5,842 bases of DNA. Source: Chitinophagaceae bacterium (lineage in GTDB: Bacteria; Bacteroidota; Bacteroidia; Chitinophagales; Chitinophagaceae). Each line of letters opens with the position of its first letter. Positions within the stretch are counted from its first letter, which is position 1. Made by a program: the position numbers and the translations under genes. Location of the stretch: positions 1 to 5,842 of the forward strand of contig JAIEQT010000460.1 in the NCBI GenBank assembly GCA_019747455.1. Direction: 5' to 3'. Of the stretch, positions 1 to 5,528 are shown piece by piece. The notes beneath the pieces are model-generated. The model was not told where the DNA came from and searched no databases. It saw nothing but the letters and a program-made list of their open reading frames with translations.

Positions 1-192
1 AAATTAGCCTGGAAACTGCAGCTTGCGATACAGCAATTGCCTGAAAAGCAGCGGGTTGTATTTAATATGCGATATTTTGATGATATGAATTATGCTGAAA
101 TGAGTAAGGTATTGGATACTTCTGAAGGGGCATTGAAAGCCAGTTATCACCATGCTGCTAAAAAAATCGAAGAATTTGTTAAAGCCAATTAA
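1..192 (+). CDS. ECF-type RNA polymerase sigma factor, C-terminal part (5' end outside window)
   Basis: The open frame runs from the first base of the window to a TAA at 190-192 and gives 63 residues. They match sigma-70 region 4, the helix-turn-helix that reads the -35 element: 'LPEKQRVVFNMRYFDDMNYAEM' is the conserved LP-x-x-x-R-x-V-F/L-x-x-x-Y/F-x-x-x-S/NYxEI pattern (here residues 13-34), followed by 'SEGALKASYHHAAKKI', the recognition-helix part that usually reads S-x-G-T-V-K-S-R-x-x-R-A. The -35-reading and core-binding N-terminal half (region 2) lies upstream of the window. The next gene starts 35 nt downstream on the same strand and encodes an anti-sigma-like membrane protein, so co-transcription and sigma/anti-sigma pairing are inferred. 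The ECF class is assigned from the short C-terminus and neighbours; which subgroup cannot be told from this fragment. Confidence 0.9.
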   Translation, partial: KLAWKLQLAIQQLPEKQRVVFNMRYFDDMNYAEMSKVLDTSEGALKASYHHAAKKIEEFVKAN

Positions 193-227
193 ACCAACAG
201 GTTTGTAAGCTGTCTAAAAGGTAGATT

Positions 228-788
228 ATGGATTTTTTAGAACATATAAAAAAAGATATAAAGAGCCCCAATCAGGTTCCGGAAGGGTATTTTGAGCAGT
301 TTACGGAAAAAATGATGGAACGTGTGTATTGGGAGGAGGAGTTGAAAGCAATTGCCCCTTCGCTTCTTGATATATCCCGTAAGCCTGTTTATACAATTCC
401 GGAAGGGTATTTTGAACAGTTTACGGGTAAACTTCCACAAGTAAGTACAAGGGTTATTAAAATGACCGTTTGGCGTAAAATGGTGAGTTATGCGGCGGCG
501 GCAGCAATGGCAGGGGTGCTTATTACCGGTGCTTTCTTATATACGGATCATACATCTTCAAAACGTTTTGATATAGCTGCTTACAATGCCATTAATGTTT
601 CAGCCGAAATAAATAAATTGCCTGAAGAAGCTATACAACAGTATTTAAATAATAATGTAATTGGCGGTGCCGGTCATGAATTAAATAATGAGCAGATAGA
701 AGTTACTCCTGCTAATACCGTTGAAAGTATTGGTGATGAAGAGTTGGCAAACTACTTGAATGAGTTGGGAGAAAAACCTGTTTCCTAA
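228..788 (+). CDS. single-pass membrane protein, probable anti-sigma factor of the preceding ECF sigma
   Basis: A protein of 186 residues with no named domain that I recognise. The cytosolic part (about 1-83) contains two copies of the motif PEGYFEQFT (residues 18-26 and 58-66), exactly 40 residues apart. A single hydrophobic segment lies at about 86-105 (alanine-rich, ending 'GVLITGAFLY'), with K79, R83 and K84 on its N-terminal side, giving an N-in/C-out orientation. The periplasmic part (106-186) has two similar short helices, 'LPEEAIQQYLN' (131-141) and 'IGDEELANYLNEL' (168-180). There is no cysteine, so the HxxxCxxC zinc-binding anti-sigma domain is absent. The ATG at 228 is preceded by AAAAGG at 216-221, six bases away, a weak ribosome site. 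Position between an ECF sigma gene and a Spy-like secreted protein, plus topology, suggests an anti-sigma factor; that is inference, not homology to a characterised protein. Confidence 0.75.
   Translation: MDFLEHIKKDIKSPNQVPEGYFEQFTEKMMERVYWEEELKAIAPSLLDISRKPVYTIPEGYFEQFTGKLPQVSTRVIKMTVWRKMVSYAAAAAMAGVLITGAFLYTDHTSSKRFDIAAYNAINVSAEINKLPEEAIQQYLNNNVIGGAGHELNNEQIEVTPANTVESIGDEELANYLNELGEKPVS
277..306 (+). repeat. direct repeat copy 1, encodes [V]PEGYFEQFT
   Basis: A 30-base stretch that recurs at 397-426 with a single difference (G versus A at the third position of a Glu codon, 'gagcag' versus 'gaacag'). It encodes residues 17-26 of the anti-sigma-like protein; the two copies start 120 bases apart and are in the same reading frame. 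Confidence 0.9.
397..426 (+). repeat. direct repeat copy 2, encodes [I]PEGYFEQFT
   Basis: Second copy of the repeat at 277-306, with 29 of 30 bases the same. It encodes residues 57-66 of the same protein. The sequence between and around the copies is not obviously duplicated. Confidence 0.9.
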
Positions 789-798
789 AAAAGCAAAT

Positions 799-1227
799 AT
801 GAAACGGATAGTAATATTGATATTTCTATGTAATGTATTTGGTGCTACAATGATGGCCCAAGAAAGGGAGAAACCTAATGTGGCGATGATTGAATCACTT
901 AAGGTTGCGTACATTACCAAGCAATTGAATTTGACCGCAGAAGAGGCACAAAAATTTTGGCCTGTGCATAATAATTATATCGATGAATTGAAGAAGGCGA
1001 GAAAAGAGAATATGAATAATGAATTGGTTTTTGAAGAAAAGGCTTTAAATATCAGAAAGAAATACAGCATTGACTTTAAAAAAATTTTAAACAGTGATGA
1101 GCGGGTTAATAGTGTATTCACTGCCGATCGTAATTTCAATAATATGATCCGGAAAGAATTATTGAACAGGCGAATGAATAATCCTAATGCAGTAAAGAAG
1201 TTAAAAAGAATAGATGATCAAAATTAG
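799..1227 (+). CDS. secreted Spy/CpxP-like helical protein, putative sensor for the ECF sigma system
   Basis: 142 residues. Residues 1-20 form a signal peptide (MKR, hydrophobic core 'IVILIFL', likely cut near 'MMA-QER'); C11 is preceded by Leu, so it is a poor lipobox. The mature part is charged and helical, with 'LNLTAEEAQKFWPVHNNY' at 43-60 resembling the LTxxQ-type signature of the Spy/CpxP family as it appears in Bacteroidota, and a second helix region 'ILNSDERVNSVFTADRNF' (96-113) in the place of the second signature. Only one histidine (H57) is present in the mature protein, so the His-rich metal site of CnrX is not seen. I place the start at 799, ten bases after the preceding stop, because the signal peptide begins there; an in-frame ATG at 760 would overlap the upstream gene and add a polar, charged leader. 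Likely role: periplasmic sensor or chaperone acting with the two genes upstream (inferred). Confidence 0.75.
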   Translation: MKRIVILIFLCNVFGATMMAQEREKPNVAMIESLKVAYITKQLNLTAEEAQKFWPVHNNYIDELKKARKENMNNELVFEEKALNIRKKYSIDFKKILNSDERVNSVFTADRNFNNMIRKELLNRRMNNPNAVKKLKRIDDQN

Positions 1228-1971
1228 CTATTGCTTGAATGAGGGACTATTGATATCGTGATAAAATAAAAAATTCCAGTTCTCATTCCTACCTTTTTCC
1301 CACCATTGTTGGCGAAGTTCCATACATTTTTTGCCATTGTAATCATATTTGGCTATAAACCGGCTTTTCATTTGTTGTAATTGTGGTGCATCGTCGCCAC
1401 CAAAAAAGATTATTTCTTCTTCTTCTTCAATCCAAAAAACCTGATGAAATTTACTATGAGCACCTGTTAGTTCATAATGAATATAATTATCGATCGTACC
1501 CTTATCGTTTTGTAACCAATCCACTTTGCTGAATTCTTCCAATAATAAAAAATCTTCAGGAATATAGGATGCGGAGCCGGCACCTGTAGCATATTCGAAC
1601 TCTCTTTGTTGTACATAATACGTGGCATAGGGAAACGCAATAAAGCGTTCACCATTTTGGTTTTTAACCGTAATGCCTCCGGCATGATCTTTATGCAAAT
1701 GGCTTAGTAAAACTTTAGTAATTTGAGAGGGATTAATGCCAGCTTTTTCTAGATTATGATATAGTTGCATGTTACCATTTGGTAAGTTATAGCCCAAACC
1801 TGTATCGATTAATATGATATCCTTAGATGTGATGATAACAAAGGGCTGAATTTCTACTAATAAAGAACCGATGGGTCTGCTATTGAGTTCTTCTTTTTCC
1901 GTATCGAAAGGAACGAATACTTTGGTTTTGTCGATTGTGAAACTACCTTCCGATAGCGGAATTATTTGCAT
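1228..1971 (-). CDS. MBL-fold (metallo-beta-lactamase superfamily) hydrolase
   Basis: 247 residues, no signal peptide or membrane segment, so cytosolic. The metal-binding set of the superfamily is complete: D56 in 'LIDTGLG', the HxHxDH motif H91-L-H93-K-D95-H96, H172 in 'TGAHSKFHQ' (where many relatives have TPGHTPGH), D193 in 'FFGGDD', and H238 in 'FYHD'. This predicts a two-zinc active site. The 'YYVQQREFEYA' segment (118-128) resembles the matching region of lactonase-type members (AiiA/AttM-like), but the substrate cannot be assigned. A run of five Glu (182-186) comes from a GAA trinucleotide tract. The ATG lies 14 nt after the rodA stop on the same strand with no Shine-Dalgarno sequence, so it is probably the last gene of the elongation operon. 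Its TAG abuts the stop codon of the opposing gene. Confidence 0.9.
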   Translation of the reverse strand: MQIIPLSEGSFTIDKTKVFVPFDTEKEELNSRPIGSLLVEIQPFVIITSKDIILIDTGLGYNLPNGNMQLYHNLEKAGINPSQITKVLLSHLHKDHAGGITVKNQNGERFIAFPYATYYVQQREFEYATGAGSASYIPEDFLLLEEFSKVDWLQNDKGTIDNYIHYELTGAHSKFHQVFWIEEEEEIIFFGGDDAPQLQQMKSRFIAKYDYNGKKCMELRQQWWEKGRNENWNFLFYHDINSPSFKQ

Positions 1972-1985
1972 AGCAGATATAATGA

Positions 1986-3320
1986 TTAACGTAATACCAT
2001 TTGCCTATCAGCATCGAGGCGTAAAAGTATGAAAATTAAAATGGTGAATGATACCATGGAAGATCCGCCATAGCTTATTAGTGGAAGTGTTACGCCGGGA
2101 GAGGGAAACAAACCAATGGTCATACAAATATTAAAAGCAATATGGAACAAAATGATACTAACTACGCTGTAGGCATAAACGCGACTAAAAGTACTTCGCT
2201 GGCGCTCAGCAATTTGAATGACGCGGAATAGGAAAAATAAATAGATCAGCAGAAAAACTAAACAGCCTACAAAGCCAAAAGCCTCACCTAAAGAAGTAAA
2301 AACAAAATCGGTGGATTGTGCCGGTACATATTTACCTCTGGTTTGCGTACCTTTTAAAAATCCCCTGCCTAGCAACCCGCCTGAACCTATAGCAATTTTG
2401 CTTTGGCGTACATTATAATCATCAGGTTTTTTGGGAGTTTTATCACTTTTTTTAGCAGATCGTTTATTTTGACTACAGTCGTAATCTTTACCAAAGGCAC
2501 TATATACCCTAGCACTTTGGTAACATTCTAATACGTTATTAAAGATAAAGGGTACGGCAAATCGTTGTATACCTACACATGCGGCCCAAATAAAGATAAT
2601 TAATGTGAGTAGCCCTCTACTTCTTTTAAATTGTTTACGGAGTAAATAAATGGTCACAATTACGCTCACTGTAAGTATAATGGCAAGTGTATTTGGTTCA
2701 ATCAATAAGGTGGAAATAATCAAGGCTACGAACGAAAAGCCAATAATAAGAATAGTAGGTGGTAGCCCTTCTCTAAACATCACAAGGAAAAAGCAAAAAT
2801 AAACCAATGCCATTCCTGCTTCATGTTGAATAATAGATATAACGGCAGGCAGGAGGGTAATAATACCCGCAATAATTTGTGATTTTAATTTGGAGAAGTC
2901 GGTTTCTTGTCGCGATAAAAACTTAGCTAGTGCCAGTGCCGTAAATATTTTACATATTTCTACGGGTTGTAAGTTAAATCCTCCAAAGAGTGGGATCCAG
3001 CTTTTTGATCCGTTGATATTTTTACCCAAAGCGAAAGTGGATAGCATTAATAGAATACCAAAAGCATAAAATAAGTTAGCAAATGCGGTAAACAGTTTAC
3101 TATCCGTTAATAAAATAAAAGTAGCTAATGCGGCACATACTCCGGCGTAAATTAGCTGCTTGCTGTAACTGGTTTTACCATTAAAAAAACTTTGTAACCA
3201 ATGGCCATCATTACGGTACTCAACCATAAAAATGCAAAGTATACCAATTGAAACTAAAATGGCATAAAGCCAAACTACGGTGGTATCAATACCCTGGGAA
3301 ACACTTTTTTGTTTACTCAT
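1986..3320 (-). CDS. rodA: rod shape-determining protein RodA (SEDS peptidoglycan glycosyltransferase)
   Basis: 444 residues with about ten membrane segments. RodA polymerises lipid II into glycan strands in the elongasome, paired with PBP2. Family landmarks are visible: 'GSKSWIPLFGGFNLQPVEICKI' region (W108, E121, K124), 'QSKIAIGSGGLLGRGFLKGTQ' (306-326), the catalytic-type Asp in 'QSTDFVF' (D338), and 'GVTLPLISYGGSSM' (409-422). Two points differ from usual: the QPDxG motif reads Q165-HEAG, with Glu for Asp, and the large extracytoplasmic loop carries a lysine-rich insertion of roughly 20 residues (about 281-300) with C266 and C282 nearby. The start ATG overlaps the PBP2 stop codon by ATGA and has a perfect Shine-Dalgarno sequence five bases upstream, implying translational coupling. 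The adjacent mrdA and mreD genes favour RodA over FtsW. Confidence 0.96.
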   Translation of the reverse strand: MSKQKSVSQGIDTTVVWLYAILVSIGILCIFMVEYRNDGHWLQSFFNGKTSYSKQLIYAGVCAALATFILLTDSKLFTAFANLFYAFGILLMLSTFALGKNINGSKSWIPLFGGFNLQPVEICKIFTALALAKFLSRQETDFSKLKSQIIAGIITLLPAVISIIQHEAGMALVYFCFFLVMFREGLPPTILIIGFSFVALIISTLLIEPNTLAIILTVSVIVTIYLLRKQFKRSRGLLTLIIFIWAACVGIQRFAVPFIFNNVLECYQSARVYSAFGKDYDCSQNKRSAKKSDKTPKKPDDYNVRQSKIAIGSGGLLGRGFLKGTQTRGKYVPAQSTDFVFTSLGEAFGFVGCLVFLLIYLFFLFRVIQIAERQRSTFSRVYAYSVVSIILFHIAFNICMTIGLFPSPGVTLPLISYGGSSMVSFTILIFILLRLDADRQMVLR

Positions 3321-5410
3321 GGCTTACCTCCTTTGGCTTTCTTACGTTGCTCTTCGGGTAATAAGAGAGGAGATTTTATTTTTAATTTAATTGCCGTGTC
3401 GTTACTGCCTACCGGTTTTGTATTAAGTTCCAATTGCACTTCGGTGTTGGCTTTATTATTTGCTTCTGTGGCTGTCTCTAATTTTGCGGAAGCTTCTTCT
3501 TCGGCTAATTTCGCCGCACGAATGGAATCTTTTCTATAGTACCATTGCTTTATTGCGGCAGGTATTAAGTTGATTTTTGTTACGCGTTCTACTTCGGGAA
3601 GCCCGGCACTGCTGATGGTATCGTTTAAATATTTTTCCATAATAAAACCGGCAATGGGACCGGCAGCTACAGAACCATAACCTCCATTTTCAACTACTAC
3701 GGCTACGGCTATTCGTGGATTATTTTTAGGTGCAAATGCTACAAATAAGGAGTGGTTTTTACCGTGGGGATTTTGTGCAGTACCTGTTTTAGCGCAATAT
3801 TCAACACCGGGAATATTAATGGCAGAGGCAGTACCATAAACGGTTACATCATGCATACCATCGTGTACGGCTTTATAAGCGCTATCAGAAATATGCGTAA
3901 CGATATGTTTGGTACGATACTTTTTAAGCATCTCTTTATCTTCTGTATCTTCTCTTTCAATACTGTCTACAAAATGAGGTGTATAGTAATAACCTTTATT
4001 AGCTATGATACACATCAAATTCGCTAATTGTAGCGGTGTTGCTGTCATCCTATCTTGGCCAATACCCAAGGTTAGAATACTACAACTATTCCATCTACCT
4101 TTGCCTCCAAAATCCTTATTATAACGAGCTGTATCAGGTATGCTCGCTTTATCTTCACTGGGTAAATCAACATCTAATCTTCTGCCTAAACCAAATGAGT
4201 TCATATACTCTTTCCATTTCAGGTAACCTTTTGTAGCGTTTCCATATTTACGGTTATCAATAGCTTTTCTGAATACATCGGAAAAATAAGAGTTACAAGA
4301 GTTAGCCAATGCTAGTCTAAGGTTAGCCGCATGCCCCGGATTTTTATGTTCGCAACGCACGTATACACTGCCGCAACCGGCATATCCTCCACCACAACCA
4401 ACGCCATAAGATGGCGTAATCAATCCCTCATCTAAAGCTACTAATGCACCCAATGGTTTGAAAGTAGAGCCCGGGGGATATTGGCCTTTGATGGCGCGAT
4501 TATACATAGGCTTTGCCGTATCCATTACCATACGCCCCCAGTTTTTTCTTCGGGCATTACCGGTGAGTACATTTGGGTTATAAGTAGGGCTAGATACCAT
4601 GGCAATAATACCACCCGTACGAGGGTTAATGGCAACCGCGCTGCCAATTTTATTTTGTAATAATTGTTCTGCAAGCTGTTGAACGTCTACATCAATGCTG
4701 GTAAATAAATTTCTTCCTGCGATAGCAACGGTATCAAATAGGCCATTTTCATAAGGTCCTTGAATTCTGCTTTTGTTATCACGAATAAATCTTTTTATGC
4801 CTCTTTGCCCCATCAATACTTTTTCATAAGTCCGTTCTAACCCATTCATACCTGCATAATCTCCCATTTCATATCCTTCGTCCTTATGTTTTCGCAAAAA
4901 ACTAGTATCTACTTCAGCAATATAGCCAAGCAATTGTGCTGCTGTGTTATAAGGGTAGTTTCTTACAGATCTTTCGCTAAGTACAAAGCCAGGAAATTTG
5001 TACATGTTCTCACTTAGTCGGGCAAACATTTCCGTAGAAAGTAGCGGCTCAAAAACGCTTGGTTTAACACTTGTGTTTTTGAAAATAGCTTCTCGCATTC
5101 TCTTTTTATATTCAGCAGTATCAATATTCAATAGTGCACAAAGTGCAAGCGTATCAGTTGTTTTGGCTTCTGAAGGGGTTACTACCAAGTCGTAACTGAT
5201 AATATTCTCCAGCAAAGGTTTTCTGCTTCTATCGAAAATAATACCTCTATCAGGATAGATTATTTTTCTATAAATCGCATTGTTTTCTGCAGCCAATTTA
5301 TACTTAGAAGAAAAGAGTTGTAGATTGATGAGTTGAAGGGTGATGATAAGAAAAACAGCGCTAATTATAATTTGGATTACGCGGCTACGACTTTGATTAA
5401 ATACAGACAT
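3317..5410 (-). CDS. mrdA: penicillin-binding protein 2 (elongasome D,D-transpeptidase)
   Basis: 697 residues; cross-links the glycan made by RodA during side-wall growth. One N-terminal membrane anchor (about 9-32) is followed by the pedestal domain with 'PDRGIIFDR' (53-61), 'LLGYIAEVD' (160-168) and 'GLERTYEKVLMGQRG' (190-204). The transpeptidase domain has all three active-site motifs: S315-TFK318 (catalytic Ser in 'PPGSTFKP'), S371-C-N373, and K541-TG, so it should bind beta-lactams. Between SxxK and SxN lies a Cys/His-rich stretch (C339, C346, C353, H355, H360, C372) that may bind zinc. After about residue 600 a charged Lys/Ala/Glu/Asn-rich tail of nearly 100 residues extends beyond the catalytic domain; E. 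coli PBP2 is 633 residues. The ATG at 5410 has no Shine-Dalgarno sequence. The stop overlaps the rodA start by four bases, and mreD lies 117 nt upstream. Confidence 0.96.
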   Translation of the reverse strand: MSVFNQSRSRVIQIIISAVFLIITLQLINLQLFSSKYKLAAENNAIYRKIIYPDRGIIFDRSRKPLLENIISYDLVVTPSEAKTTDTLALCALLNIDTAEYKKRMREAIFKNTSVKPSVFEPLLSTEMFARLSENMYKFPGFVLSERSVRNYPYNTAAQLLGYIAEVDTSFLRKHKDEGYEMGDYAGMNGLERTYEKVLMGQRGIKRFIRDNKSRIQGPYENGLFDTVAIAGRNLFTSIDVDVQQLAEQLLQNKIGSAVAINPRTGGIIAMVSSPTYNPNVLTGNARRKNWGRMVMDTAKPMYNRAIKGQYPPGSTFKPLGALVALDEGLITPSYGVGCGGGYAGCGSVYVRCEHKNPGHAANLRLALANSCNSYFSDVFRKAIDNRKYGNATKGYLKWKEYMNSFGLGRRLDVDLPSEDKASIPDTARYNKDFGGKGRWNSCSILTLGIGQDRMTATPLQLANLMCIIANKGYYYTPHFVDSIEREDTEDKEMLKKYRTKHIVTHISDSAYKAVHDGMHDVTVYGTASAINIPGVEYCAKTGTAQNPHGKNHSLFVAFAPKNNPRIAVAVVVENGGYGSVAAGPIAGFIMEKYLNDTISSAGLPEVERVTKINLIPAAIKQWYYRKDSIRAAKLAEEEASAKLETATEANNKANTEVQLELNTKPVGSNDTAIKLKIKSPLLLPEEQRKKAKGGKP
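3326..3334 (-). promoter_or_regulatory. strong Shine-Dalgarno site of rodA inside the end of mrdA
   Basis: On the minus strand the bases read AAAGGAGGT, fully complementary to the usual 16S rRNA 3' end, five bases before the rodA ATG. It lies within the last codons of PBP2 (Lys-Gly-Gly). None of the other genes in the window has a comparable site: mrdA and the MBL gene have none, and the gene at 228 has only AAAAGG. Confidence 0.7.
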
Positions 5411-5436
5411 AGGGAAGAGGAAAAATATCCTTTATG

Positions 5437-5466
5437 CGAAAATAAGAATAGTTTTTGACGATCAAG
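5437..5466 (-). promoter_or_regulatory. weak candidate Bacteroidota-type promoter before mrdA
   Basis: Read on the minus strand, cTTG (5466-5463), 18 bases, then TATTTTCG (5444-5437). The Bacteroidota housekeeping pattern is TTTG, about 19 bases, TAnnTTTG; this has one mismatch in each half. It would give mrdA and rodA an internal start separate from mreD. A match of this quality could be chance in AT-rich DNA. Confidence 0.2.
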
Positions 5467-5471
5467 GTAAT

Positions 5472-5528
5472 GGGTATAGGGAATAGAGGATGTTTTTTTC
5501 TTTTACCTATAGCCTATTATCTATACCC
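5472..5528. repeat. imperfect inverted repeat built of GGGTATA-like heptamers
   Basis: GGGTATAG at 5472-5479 is exactly complementary to CTATACCC at 5521-5528; AATAG at 5482-5486 also pairs with CTATT at 5514-5518, with two mismatched positions in between. Each arm looks like degenerate 7-base units: GGGTATA, GGGAATA, GAGGATG on the plus strand from 5472, and GGGTATA, GATAATA, GGCTATA on the minus strand from 5528. The right arm touches the mreD stop codon. No T-run follows the stem on either strand, so it does not look like an intrinsic terminator; the T-rich stretch at 5492-5504 lies in the loop. Confidence 0.6.

Noticed and set aside
237..440. Minus-strand open frame with a repeated 'KLFKIPFRN' peptide
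   Set aside because: The repeat is just the antisense reading of the duplicated PEGYFEQF codons; the plus-strand gene explains it. Minus-strand frames at 681-920 and 1467-1685 are likewise shadows.
760..798. Upstream in-frame ATG for the Spy-like protein
   Set aside because: It would overlap the preceding gene by 29 bases and place 13 polar, charged residues before a clear signal peptide that starts with its own Met at 799.
808..831. Lipoprotein signal at C11 of the Spy-like protein
   Set aside because: The residue before Cys is Leu (IFLC), not Gly, Ala or Ser, so a lipobox is unlikely; a normal signal peptide fits better.
1414..1428. Five TTC units (GAA on the coding strand), a possible phase-variable tract
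   Set aside because: It is a short trinucleotide run encoding Glu182-186; slippage would only change the number of Glu and not the frame.
3752..4236. Two plus-strand open frames opposite mrdA
   Set aside because: They lie fully antisense to the conserved transpeptidase domain and their translations show no recognisable protein features; they are shadows of the PBP2 codons. The same holds for plus-strand frames at 3309-3539 and 4998-5195.
5472..5528. Intrinsic terminator after mreD
   Set aside because: The stem has few G-C pairs and mismatches, and neither strand has a T-run after it; the T-rich part is in the loop.
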